From contig JACJVW010000001.1 of the NCBI GenBank assembly GCA_020637435.1, positions 718,210 to 782,209 on the forward strand: a stretch of DNA of 64,000 bases. Reading direction: 5' to 3'. Source of the DNA: Candidatus Woesearchaeota archaeon. Its GTDB lineage: Archaea > Nanobdellota > Nanobdellia > Woesearchaeales > JACJVW01. The notes under the pieces are model-generated. The model was not told where the DNA came from and ran no database searches. It was given only the letters and a program-made list of their open reading frames with translations. This document shows, piece after piece, positions 54,532-63,142 of the stretch (position 1 is the stretch's first letter; each line of letters begins with the position of its first letter). A program made the position numbers and the translations under genes.

Positions 54532-55271
54532 TCATACAGGCCCGTATGGGTTCGACCCGGCTGCCGGGAAAGATGATGCTTGATGTAGGGGGAATACCGC
54601 TCATAGAAAGAGTTATACACCAGGCGAAGGCATGTAAGAGCGTAGACCTTGTAGTGCTTGCGACTGGTGACGGCGATGCTAATGACGTACTTTGCGAGAA
54701 AGCTAAACAGCTGGACACGCGCTGTTTTAGGGGAAACGAGTCAGATGTGCTGGACCGGTTCTACAAAGCTGCGGAAAAATACGGTGCCGACATCATCATA
54801 AGGGTGACGGGTGATTGTCCTTTCCTGCAACCTTCGATCGTGAATGAGGTCGTTGAAAGCCTGATTGCGCAGGACGTAGACTATGCCTGCAACACGCAAC
54901 CTCCTACGTATCCTGATGGCATCGATGTCGAAGTTATGAAATTTTCTGCTCTTAGAAGAGCGTGGACAGAAGCCAAACTTCCCTCAGATAGGGAACATGT
55001 CACTCCATTCATCTGGAAGCGTAGGGACCTCTTCACTTTGCACAATGTCGCAGGCGATAGCGACCTCTCAAACATCCGTCTGACTATTGACGAACCGAAT
55101 GATCTCTTTGTCGCGAATGCCATAATGCAGTATAGCAGCGAAAAGTTTCCCAATCTGGCCACGATAATGAGCATAATCAAAAAGCATCCTGAAGTTCTTG
55201 ACCGCAATAGGGGTCTTGAGCGTAATGAAGGCTACAGAAAATCCCTGGAGGAAGATACTCATGAACACTGA
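54513..55271 (+). CDS. Cytidylyltransferase, SpsF/PseF-like
   Basis: The 252-residue enzyme has the nucleotide loop IIQARMGSTRLPGKMML at about residues 7-23, then IERVIHQA, RVTGDCPFL with metal-binding Asp, and PDGIDVEV. This matches COG1861, the SpsF-type cytidylyltransferase, which would activate a sugar with CMP. In Pse-type pathways this is the role of PseF. It overlaps the aminotransferase gene by 11 bases. Confidence 0.9.
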   Translation: MAKKVLIIQARMGSTRLPGKMMLDVGGIPLIERVIHQAKACKSVDLVVLATGDGDANDVLCEKAKQLDTRCFRGNESDVLDRFYKAAEKYGADIIIRVTGDCPFLQPSIVNEVVESLIAQDVDYACNTQPPTYPDGIDVEVMKFSALRRAWTEAKLPSDREHVTPFIWKRRDLFTLHNVAGDSDLSNIRLTIDEPNDLFVANAIMQYSSEKFPNLATIMSIIKKHPEVLDRNRGLERNEGYRKSLEEDTHEH

Positions 55272-56574
55272 AAAAGGACAAGAGATGTACAAAAGAGCAA
55301 AACAACTTATCCCTGGTGGAACCCAGCTCCTAAGCAAGCGTCCGGAAATGTTCCTCCCTGAACAGTGGCCAAGTTACTACAGGGAAGCGCGCGGTGTTAA
55401 GGTAGTTGATCTTGATGGCAACGAGTACGCCGATATGTCCTATATGGGTATTGGCAGCTGCACACTCGGCTATGCAGACCCTGATGTCAATGCCGCAGTA
55501 AAGAAAGTCATTGACGAGTCTTCCATGTGCACACTGAATTCTCCAGAAGAAGTAGAACTTGCAGAGAAACTTATGGAGTTGCACCCTTGGGCAGATCAGG
55601 TGCGTTACGCTCGAACAGGGGGAGAGGCGATGGCAGTTGCGCAGCGAATCGGAAGGGCAAAGTCAAAGCGTGACAAGATAGCTATCTGTGGCTATCACGG
55701 CTGGCACGATTGGTATCTTGCATGCAACATAAGCAGCGTATCACACCTTGATGCTCATCTCTTGACCGGGCTTGCCCCTAATGGTGTTCCAAAACAGCTC
55801 GCAGACACGACGCTGGCTTTCAATTACAATGATATAGACTCCCTGAAGAACCTGGTAAAGAGGCACAACATAGGAACGATCGTCGTGGAGCCATTCCGAC
55901 ATGAGATGCCAAAAGAGGGTTTCCTTAAAGAAGTGCGCAAGATTGCAAGTGAGATAGGGGCGGTGCTCATCTTTGATGAGATAACCTGTGGATGGAGGAA
56001 TAATCTTGGCGGTATCCATCTTGAATGGGGCATAGATCCAGATATTGTAGTGTACGCTAAGGGCATGAGCAATGGTTTTCCGATGGCAGCAATCCTGGGA
56101 AGAAGGGAAATTATGGAGGCTGCTCAGGAGTCATTCATCAGCAGCACATATTGGACAGAGCGTATAGGGCCGGCTGCAGCGCTTGCCACCATCAAGAAGA
56201 TGGAGGCAAAGAAAGTGCAGGATCATATCAAGAAGATAGGAAACCTCATCTGGAAAGGGTGGGAGTCAGCAGCCAAAGAGACAGGACTTAAGATTAAGGT
56301 GGTAGGACCCCCCTCGCTTGTTACATTCAGCTTTGATGATGCACATAAGACCGAGCTAAAGACGCTGTTCACTCAGGAGATGCTGAAGCGTGGCTATCTT
56401 GCTGCGCAGAGCGTGTATGTCTGCTACGCCCATGATGAAGCAACGATCCAGAATTACATGACTGCGGTCAAAGAAGTCTTTGCACTGCTGCAGGCTGCGA
56501 TAGTCAAGGGTGATATTACCTCAAGGCTGGAAGGTCCGCTTGCGCACACCGGCTTCAAGAGACTCGTTGACTAG
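55261..56574 (+). CDS. Class III aminotransferase (GSA-AT-like)
   Basis: The 437-residue PLP enzyme resembles glutamate-1-semialdehyde aminotransferase: LIPGGTQLLSKRPEMF, VVDLDGNEYADMSYMGIG, RTGGEAMAVAQRIGRA, IFDEITCGWR, and VYAKGMSNGFPMAAILG with the PLP Lys. Copies next to SpsF in surface clusters act on sugars, not in haem synthesis. The start is ATG 55261; the longer frame from 55198 lies inside the previous gene. Confidence 0.9.
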   Translation: MNTEKGQEMYKRAKQLIPGGTQLLSKRPEMFLPEQWPSYYREARGVKVVDLDGNEYADMSYMGIGSCTLGYADPDVNAAVKKVIDESSMCTLNSPEEVELAEKLMELHPWADQVRYARTGGEAMAVAQRIGRAKSKRDKIAICGYHGWHDWYLACNISSVSHLDAHLLTGLAPNGVPKQLADTTLAFNYNDIDSLKNLVKRHNIGTIVVEPFRHEMPKEGFLKEVRKIASEIGAVLIFDEITCGWRNNLGGIHLEWGIDPDIVVYAKGMSNGFPMAAILGRREIMEAAQESFISSTYWTERIGPAAALATIKKMEAKKVQDHIKKIGNLIWKGWESAAKETGLKIKVVGPPSLVTFSFDDAHKTELKTLFTQEMLKRGYLAAQSVYVCYAHDEATIQNYMTAVKEVFALLQAAIVKGDITSRLEGPLAHTGFKRLVD

Positions 56575-56588
56575 GGAGGTGTTGCAGG

Positions 56589-57050
56589 ATGGAACAAAGA
56601 TTGTATTTCAGGTTCGCTGTCCAAGAAGATATGCAAGACCTCTTTGTTTGGAGGAACGACCCTGCTACTCGGGCGGCATCATTCTTCTCCGAAGAGATAA
56701 GTCTAAAGACGCATAATGAGTGGTTCGAAAAATCCTTGAACAACTCCTCAAGAGTCATCTTGATAGCGCTGGACGAAGAATGCAAAAAGTTAGGTATGGT
56801 TCGCTTTGATGCAGAGGGAGACTGCGCTGAGATTAGCGTCAATCTTCATCCGGAACATCGTGGCAAAGGACTTGGTACGTTGATATTACGCAAAGCATCT
56901 GATCTATATCTGGATAATTTTCCGCATTTGAGGATAACCGCTAAGATAAAAAAGTCGAACATCCCTTCCTTCAAAGCCTTTACCAAAGCGGGGTATAAAG
57001 AACTCTCTAGTGAAGGGGATACGCTCAAGATGTACTATCGGCAATCATGA
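56589..57050 (+). CDS. GNAT N-acetyltransferase (PseH-like)
   Basis: The 153-residue protein has the GNAT fold: LYFRFAVQEDMQDLFVWRNDP at the start, GMVRFDAEGDCAEISVNL, the acetyl-CoA loop EHRGKGLGTLIL and NIPSFKAFTKAGY. This matches PseH-type enzymes that acetylate the 4-amino sugar. GGAGGTGTTGCAGG precedes ATG as a ribosome site. It is the last plus-strand gene of the Pse-like run. No PseG or PseI homologue follows in the window. Confidence 0.88.
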   Translation: MEQRLYFRFAVQEDMQDLFVWRNDPATRAASFFSEEISLKTHNEWFEKSLNNSSRVILIALDEECKKLGMVRFDAEGDCAEISVNLHPEHRGKGLGTLILRKASDLYLDNFPHLRITAKIKKSNIPSFKAFTKAGYKELSSEGDTLKMYYRQS

Positions 57051-58193
57051 CAAAACTTCGGCATACAGGTCATGCACTCGCTGAGCATAGCGTGCCCAGG
57101 TGAACTCAAGCGCCCTCTTTCTTGCAGCCTCGCTCATCTTCTGTAATTTTTTCCTCTCCGTATAAAGTTCAAGAAGTCTGCGTTTCATTGCGGGGACATC
57201 ATCCGTATCGATGATGAATCCTTCCTTGCCGTCCCGTACAACTGTACCAGTATTGTACGTGGTGATGAGGGGGAGGCCAGCAGCTAATGCCTCATAATTT
57301 ACTTTTGCACTCGATTCAGCATATGAAGGGAAGGTAAAGACAGAGCATTGTTGAAACAATGAGCTCAACTCTTCCTGTGAGATATGGCCTGCAAGCCTGA
57401 AATGCTTGAGCTTCTTCGCATATTCATGCACGATTGATCTGGCATCTACAACAACTCTTCCTGCAAAGACGAGCTCATACTGGTCCATCTCCTCTTGCAG
57501 CTCATACACTGCCTTAAGGATGGTCTCGATACCTTTCCTCTTGGTGACCAGACCAGCAAAGCATATCCTAAACACATCATCTTTTTTCTTACCCGGTCTA
57601 AACTTCTCCGTATCAGCACCGAACTCAACCTGTCGTATCCTCTCCTGAGGTATACCTAATGCTGCGTAAGACCTTCCTACAAACTCACAGGGAACCAGGT
57701 AATAATCTATGTACTGCAGTGACTCCGAAAGTTCTGGAAGCATCTTTGCATCCTTATAATACGGATCATCAGGGTACAGCTTCGCGATACCCTCGTCATT
57801 TTGTATGACACAATCTTTGATAGTGGTCATACCGAGCTCTTTAGCGCGTCGAAATGATGCAAGTGAAGTATCCCACGAGTGGAATATCCCTCTGCCGTTA
57901 AGCTTCGATGCGACGCGTCGGTCATAAAACTCCTCAAATTTCCGGTGGAACCATCTCACTGCAGGAAGGTTCATGGAGACATAATAGCGCATCCCTGCAA
58001 TACCATAATACACCCATTTCGCGCAAGGCACAGGTGTGTAGATCTGCGTATACTTCATCTGCAAGCGGGGATGCCATCTGCAGTATACCTGCGTCTTGGT
58101 TTTTCTTCGTTCACCCTCAAGCAGAACCTGATAGACTCTTGAGCCTATCCCTACTCTTGCCAGTTGAGCATTCGCATTCAATATGACTCGCAT
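57045..58193 (-). CDS. GT4 glycosyltransferase
   Basis: The 382-residue GT-B enzyme has VEFGADTEKFRPG, CFAGLVTKRKGIETIL and the donor motif SYAESSAKVNYEALAAGLP (E-x7-E) near residues 290-310. It is convergent with the GNAT gene (overlap 6 bp). A hairpin element (58235-58360) lies directly upstream. It probably extends the surface glycan. Confidence 0.88.
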   Translation of the reverse strand: MRVILNANAQLARVGIGSRVYQVLLEGERRKTKTQVYCRWHPRLQMKYTQIYTPVPCAKWVYYGIAGMRYYVSMNLPAVRWFHRKFEEFYDRRVASKLNGRGIFHSWDTSLASFRRAKELGMTTIKDCVIQNDEGIAKLYPDDPYYKDAKMLPELSESLQYIDYYLVPCEFVGRSYAALGIPQERIRQVEFGADTEKFRPGKKKDDVFRICFAGLVTKRKGIETILKAVYELQEEMDQYELVFAGRVVVDARSIVHEYAKKLKHFRLAGHISQEELSSLFQQCSVFTFPSYAESSAKVNYEALAAGLPLITTYNTGTVVRDGKEGFIIDTDDVPAMKRRLLELYTERKKLQKMSEAARKRALEFTWARYAQRVHDLYAEVLS

Positions 58194-58234
58194 CCTCCTT
58201 AAGACCCATGCTTGCTTAATAAAACCTTTGCAGG

Positions 58235-58360
58235 CAGTTGTGCGAAGTCGAGAAATGTACGAATAAGAATTTTTTCAAATATGCTCAACGGAGTAAGCGC
58301 AGGAGTAACTGGCACGGTGCATATTTGAAAAAAGAAGCATTTCTCGACGTAGCACAACTG
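58235..58360. repeat. 126-bp hairpin element, copy B
   Basis: It has the same length and the same arms as copy A at 41020. The middle arm GTCGAGAAATG is fully paired here with CATTTCTCGAC. The loop is different. It sits between two minus-strand glycan genes. A further TTTCAAATATG follows at 58396. Confidence 0.82.
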
Positions 58361-58435
58361 TCTATGCGATATAGGGGACTATACGACCAAGAATTTCAAA
58401 TATGTCGCAGGACTAAAACCAGCTGCAACCTGTGA

Positions 58436-59914
58436 TTATTTAGTCTTCTCTGCAAACTTATTCTTGACAAAATTGATGATGAACTGCACATCAAACAGTT
58501 TCAACAGATAGCCCGCAATTAAGTAGAGCGCTCCGGCAGAACCTACGACAACAACAGCTTCAACATAAATCTGAAGATCAAGATATGTCTTGAGTGCTGT
58601 GACTACAGCGACAAAGGCAGCTACATTCACTAGCATAAGTGTAAGATGCCTGACAGGGGGTACAAAACCAAGCCCTCTTTTCATAAGCCAAAGCGTAGCC
58701 CCTCCCATGAACGCGTAGGTGATAAGTGTGCTCATTGCAGCGCCCTCTATTGCGAAAAGCGGTATCAGGATGAGGTTCAGGCAGATGTTTAGGGCAGCGC
58801 TGCTGTACGTGATGTAGCTTTTCTGTTTGACAAGCCCTATGCCATCAAGGATCTGGTAATTCGTGCTGTAGATCAGTTTGAAAAGTGCGGCGCACGAAAG
58901 GATCTGGACGACGGTAGCTGCAGGAAGGAAATTCTCTCCAAAAAACAGAAGGATCATCTCCCTTGGATACAGCGCAAGTACGGCCGCTGCAGGAAGGAAA
59001 AAGAACAGCAGCGTCCTGTAGATCAAAGTAAGGATTGTCCTGGTTGTCGTGATATCCTTCTCATGATGCAGCTTTGATACGGTAGGGAAAAGGAACATCT
59101 GAAACGGGGTGATACTCATGAACAGTAAAGTGAGAAGTGGCAGTGCAGCTTCATAATAGCCCACATACGTCATGCCAAGAAAAAAGGCGATCATGACCGA
59201 GTCGATTTTATTGATGAAGATGAATGCGGCAGAATCAAGGACGACGAACTTTGCATATGCGAAAAGTTCTCCAAAACTCTTTTTCGTCACGCTAATAGAG
59301 AAGAGGTTTCGCACGATACGGTGTAGTGGTAGGATATAGATGATATTCGCGATGATGATGCTTACTATCCATATCCAGACAAATGCCCTAAGTAGGTCTT
59401 GAAATCCAAGGATGAAAGCCCCTGCTGAAGCGACGACCACGATAAGCATCCGGACGCCATTGTATGATGAATAGTACTTCTCAAGTGCATGCCCCTCGTA
59501 GATAGCGATGATCATTTTAGCTAGGGAATACAGAAAAATAGAGACTCCCATAAGCAGGACGATCTCAACAGACGTTGCGTATAGGGTGGCTATGCGCTCA
59601 CGCAAGAGATACATGACTAGAAAAATAATCGCTGAAGTGCATGCATTAAAGAGCAATGCAGACCAGATGTAGGGAGAAAGGTTCCGAGGACTCTTCAGAT
59701 ATTTTGGAAGATGGTGCGCCAGCGACCTGCTCATACCAAAATCCGTGAAGATCATGATCATCGTGATGAGTGCGACAAGCCCGTAGAATGTTCCGTACTC
59801 CTCAACACTAAGAGATCTTGAATAGAGCACCCGCTGCACATAACCTATCGGCGCTGCAAGAAAAGCTATAGCATAGACGATGATAAGACGGGAGACCAGG
59901 GAATGCTTTTCCAT
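58436..59914 (-). CDS. Polysaccharide flippase, Wzx-like
   Basis: The 492-residue protein has about 12-14 transmembrane helices and an N-terminus like the MATE/MVF flippases (GYVQRVLYSRSLSVEEYGTFYGLVALI). It moves lipid-linked glycan repeat units across the cytoplasmic membrane. This places it at the end of the pathway encoded in the island. There is no overlap with neighbours; the MetK gene is divergent. Confidence 0.9.
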   Translation of the reverse strand: MEKHSLVSRLIIVYAIAFLAAPIGYVQRVLYSRSLSVEEYGTFYGLVALITMIMIFTDFGMSRSLAHHLPKYLKSPRNLSPYIWSALLFNACTSAIIFLVMYLLRERIATLYATSVEIVLLMGVSIFLYSLAKMIIAIYEGHALEKYYSSYNGVRMLIVVVASAGAFILGFQDLLRAFVWIWIVSIIIANIIYILPLHRIVRNLFSISVTKKSFGELFAYAKFVVLDSAAFIFINKIDSVMIAFFLGMTYVGYYEAALPLLTLLFMSITPFQMFLFPTVSKLHHEKDITTTRTILTLIYRTLLFFFLPAAAVLALYPREMILLFFGENFLPAATVVQILSCAALFKLIYSTNYQILDGIGLVKQKSYITYSSAALNICLNLILIPLFAIEGAAMSTLITYAFMGGATLWLMKRGLGFVPPVRHLTLMLVNVAAFVAVVTALKTYLDLQIYVEAVVVVGSAGALYLIAGYLLKLFDVQFIINFVKNKFAEKTK

Positions 59915-60009
59915 GCAGTCTTAAAGGTGGATACAGGTTTTTAAATGTAGCTGACCATTCTTAACATAAACCTTAAAAAGGGAGAAGCCAGTCCTATTCC
60001 CACCTAAGT

Positions 60010-60017
60010 GAGGGGAG
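60010..60017 (+). promoter_or_regulatory. Strong ribosome-binding site of metK
   Basis: GAGGGGAG ends 3 bases before the ATG, and a CTTAAAAAG box lies at about 59972-59980. The leader-bearing, SD-dependent start contrasts with the mostly leaderless genes around it. Confidence 0.55.
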
Positions 60018-60020
60018 TAC

Positions 60021-61187
60021 ATGGACAAAAAGAACAGCTATTTATTCACATCAGAGAGCGTGACCGAAGGTCATCCTGACAAAGTATGCGACAAGATTTC
60101 AGACTCCATCCTGGATGCGATTCTTGCCCAGGACAAAGAGGCACGAGTAGCTTGTGAGACTTTCACAAAAACAGGCATCATCGTTGTAGGAGGAGAGATT
60201 TCCACTAACTGCTACATCGATATCCCAAATATTGTCCGTGAGACCTTGGTTGATATAGGTTATACTGACAGCAAGACCGGACTTGACGGAGAGACCTGCG
60301 GAGTTCTCAACTGTATAGAAGCCCAGTCTCCTGACATAAGTCAGGGTGTCGATGAGACCGACAAGAAAGAACAGGGTGCAGGAGATCAGGGAATGATGTT
60401 TGGTTTTGCCTGCGATGAGACTGATGAGCTTATGCCTCTTCCGATCACTCTTGCACACAAGCTTTCACATCAGTTGACCGCTGTTCGGCGTAATGGAACA
60501 GTTGACTATCTCAATCCTGATGGAAAGACTCAGGTCACGGTAGAGTACGATGAAGATCACAATCCTATAAGGGTCGACACAGTTGTCGTATCTGCTCATC
60601 ATGATGCAGCCGTAACTCAAGAGACTATCCGTAAAGACATCCTTGCGCATGTCATCAAACCCATCTGCGGCAGTTACCTGGATGAGAAGACAAAGATTTT
60701 CATCAATCCTACGGGAAGATTCGTCATAGGGGGTCCGCTTGCAGACGCAGGACTCACGGGCAGAAAGATAATTGTTGACACTTATGGTGGCATGGGTCGT
60801 CACGGTGGCGGAGCATTCTCCGGCAAAGACCCTTCCAAGGTCGATAGGTCTGCCGCATATGCTGCAAGGTACATCGCGAAGAATATCGTTGCTGCGAAGC
60901 TCGCGACACGTTGTGAAGTGCAGCTTGCCTACGCTATCGGTGTTGCTGAACCGGTGTCGGTAAAAGTAGACACCTTCGGCACGGGAAAGATTGACAACAC
61001 CAAGCTTGTGGAAGCAGTGCGCAAAGTCTTCCCTATCAAACCGCACGATATCATCGAACAGCTTGATCTTAAAAGGCCCATCTACAAGCAGACCGCAGCA
61101 TATGGTCACTTTGGAAGGACTGAGGAAGAGATCACCTGGGAGAAGACTGATAGAGTCAAGAAACTACTAGCCCACTTGGGCCTTTAA
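60021..61187 (+). CDS. metK: S-adenosylmethionine synthetase, bacterial type
   Basis: The 388-residue enzyme makes SAM from ATP and methionine. Its motifs are those of bacterial/eukaryotic MetK: SVTEGHPDKVCDKISD at the start, GAGDQGMMFGFA, FVIGGPLADAGLTGRKIIVDTYGG and GGGAFSGKDPSKVDRSAAYAAR. Most archaea use a different, poorly similar MAT enzyme, so this copy was probably gained by transfer. The window encodes at least three SAM methyltransferases that would use the product. Confidence 0.97.
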   Translation: MDKKNSYLFTSESVTEGHPDKVCDKISDSILDAILAQDKEARVACETFTKTGIIVVGGEISTNCYIDIPNIVRETLVDIGYTDSKTGLDGETCGVLNCIEAQSPDISQGVDETDKKEQGAGDQGMMFGFACDETDELMPLPITLAHKLSHQLTAVRRNGTVDYLNPDGKTQVTVEYDEDHNPIRVDTVVVSAHHDAAVTQETIRKDILAHVIKPICGSYLDEKTKIFINPTGRFVIGGPLADAGLTGRKIIVDTYGGMGRHGGGAFSGKDPSKVDRSAAYAARYIAKNIVAAKLATRCEVQLAYAIGVAEPVSVKVDTFGTGKIDNTKLVEAVRKVFPIKPHDIIEQLDLKRPIYKQTAAYGHFGRTEEEITWEKTDRVKKLLAHLGL

Positions 61188-61203
61188 TTTTTTCAATATT
61201 TTT
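61188..61203 (+). terminator. T-rich terminator after metK
   Basis: TTTTTTCAATATTTTTC directly follows the stop codon, a typical archaeal oligo-T end. It also overlaps the end of the convergent secretion gene region. Confidence 0.5.
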
Positions 61204-62316
61204 CTAGAACATATTTGCGAACAGGCCGCCAAGCGCGCTGCTAGTGCCGTAGAATAGTATTATGGATATGATGATGTAGATCGGTATGCTCCTGTAACCA
61301 GACCTGATATTGCCCTTCTTGATGGTGGAGATGATGCATCCGGAAAAAAATGAAGTTATTGCAAGACTGACGAGTGCGAACACAACAAAATCATCTGCGC
61401 TGATGCCACCTCCTCCGCCTATAGAAGTTCCTCCGCTCGACGAAAGGTCAAGGTTTCCCATAAGGCTGGTAGTGATGTGCAGGAGCTGCAATGATAGTCC
61501 GTACATGAAGGGGGCAGCCATAAGTGTTGCGAACGAGATGAACATAACATAACTGGTGACATTTGCGGCCATCTCTTTGATCATGGACTGTGTCTCCTGC
61601 AAGTCCAGAGCGATCTTATCAAGAAGACCTCCGAGTTCTCCGCCTGCATTAAGTCCTTCTACTATGAGGTGGATGGACCTGTTAAGCATAGGGGAGTCAT
61701 ATTTCCCTGCGAATTCAACAAGAGCTTTGTCCAGCTCCTCGCCGCTCATCGTCTGTTTGGCGACAGTCTCGATCTCCTTGGCCAGCACTCCGAATTGGGG
61801 GCGAACCGCCATCCAGAGCGCCTTATCTACAGTCATGCCGCTTCTGATATTTGATGCCGCAAGCTGGAGAAAATCGGGAAGCACCTCTTCGATGGAGATT
61901 CTTCTTTGATAGATGCGTACATCAAGAAGAAGGAATGCTCCAAGTCCGAGTACAAAAGCAGTAGCAGCCATGAGTAGAGGTAGTCCGACAAGCAGCAGCT
62001 GGAAAAAGTATCCCAGTGTCAATTGATCCTCTATGAAGAATTTAATGATGAACCCGAAAAATACGAGAAGGCTTAATGAACCGACAGCTTTGAAGAAAAT
62101 CTTCTGATAGAAAATTAGAGGCTTCATGAAACCTGCGCGCTGAAAATGGTGCGTCAGCAGTTCCTTAAAGTCTGTCTTCCTAGGTTCATTCTTTCGCTTC
62201 TCCGTCTTTTTCTGTGAAGGCTCTGGTTTCTTCGCAAAGAGGGCTTTGAGCTTGTCTCCTAAAGACTCATGTATATGAAGCTCTTTTTTCAGCTCCTTGG
62301 CATTAATCTCTACCAT
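61204..62316 (-). CDS. T2SSF membrane protein (FlaJ/TadC-like)
   Basis: The 370-residue protein has a Lys-rich cytoplasmic N-terminus of about 75 residues. A T2SSF domain follows with membrane helices near 80-100 and 105-130, a cytoplasmic helical block (EVLPDFLQLAASNIRSGMTVDKALW, GGELGGLLDKIALDLQETQ), and further helices near the C-terminus separated by a Gly-rich linker (SSSGGTSIGGGGGISADD). It is the membrane platform of an archaeal type IV filament system. The stop of the upstream T2SSF gene overlaps its ATG by one base. Confidence 0.87.
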   Translation of the reverse strand: MVEINAKELKKELHIHESLGDKLKALFAKKPEPSQKKTEKRKNEPRKTDFKELLTHHFQRAGFMKPLIFYQKIFFKAVGSLSLLVFFGFIIKFFIEDQLTLGYFFQLLLVGLPLLMAATAFVLGLGAFLLLDVRIYQRRISIEEVLPDFLQLAASNIRSGMTVDKALWMAVRPQFGVLAKEIETVAKQTMSGEELDKALVEFAGKYDSPMLNRSIHLIVEGLNAGGELGGLLDKIALDLQETQSMIKEMAANVTSYVMFISFATLMAAPFMYGLSLQLLHITTSLMGNLDLSSSGGTSIGGGGGISADDFVVFALVSLAITSFFSGCIISTIKKGNIRSGYRSIPIYIIISIILFYGTSSALGGLFANMF

Positions 62317-63140
62317 CAGAGGTCCACCGCCGGACGTTGTGCTTTGATGATATTGAGGAACATGAACTGCATAAAGCCGTTGGCTAGAGCCAGAAGAATA
62401 AGCATGCTAAGATTGATTTCGATAGCGACAAAATTAGTCATGACCGCAAGCATGGCTGTTCCAAGTGTAGGGATGATGATGGCCATCATCATGTAGAACA
62501 TAGCGAGAGGATTGAGTTTTTTCGCATACTTCTTCACCTCTATCATCTGTTCACGCACGATCTGTTCGACCACGGAGTTAAGGCTTCTATGCACTTCTGA
62601 ACCGGTCTTAAGGCTGTTGACGATCTGCCAGAGGAGTCTTCGCATATTCTTTGAGGGTGAATAGAGGATAGCTTCGTTGAGCGCATCCTCAAGAGGTGTA
62701 CCCAGATCTACTTTCGTGATGATCTCCCTAAAATACGGGCCGATGCTTGTATAATTAGGTATGAGATTGTTGATAGCGTCATATAGTGGAACTCCAGATT
62801 CCATCTCTATTACCATAAACCTGCCTGCGAAGACAATCTCCTTATTGATTTCCCTTTCTCTCTTTAGGATGCGAACTGTGGGATACTGCATAAGATAAAA
62901 GAACAGTCCAAGGAAAACAAGGGGGGCTCCAATGATGGTGATAGGTATGAAAATAGGAATCTTCGTCGCCATAAGTACGAAGATGAACATGATAAGTCCC
63001 CACATGTTTAGGGCTGCGGTAAGGGTCTTGTGGATAAACTCCTCAGGAGACGAATGTATCCCTGCCATGATCATCTTACCCTTAAGGTCAGGGAAGAAAT
63101 ACTTAGTCCGTTTGACGATGACGCTGGTAAGCTTGTTCAT
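62316..63140 (-). CDS. Second T2SSF membrane protein
   Basis: The 274-residue protein has two N-terminal membrane helices, a cytoplasmic block (FAGRFMVIEMESGVPLYDAINNL, SPSKNMRRLLWQIVNSLKTGSEVHRSLN) and two C-terminal helices. Two such genes in tandem are like TadB/TadC, in place of a single FlaJ with two T2SSF domains. The start is ATG 63140, 2 bases after the ATPase stop; a GTG at 63146 overlapping that stop is the alternative. It forms the membrane platform with its neighbour. Confidence 0.87.
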   Translation of the reverse strand: MNKLTSVIVKRTKYFFPDLKGKMIMAGIHSSPEEFIHKTLTAALNMWGLIMFIFVLMATKIPIFIPITIIGAPLVFLGLFFYLMQYPTVRILKREREINKEIVFAGRFMVIEMESGVPLYDAINNLIPNYTSIGPYFREIITKVDLGTPLEDALNEAILYSPSKNMRRLLWQIVNSLKTGSEVHRSLNSVVEQIVREQMIEVKKYAKKLNPLAMFYMMMAIIIPTLGTAMLAVMTNFVAIEINLSMLILLALANGFMQFMFLNIIKAQRPAVDL

Positions 63141-63142
63141 GG

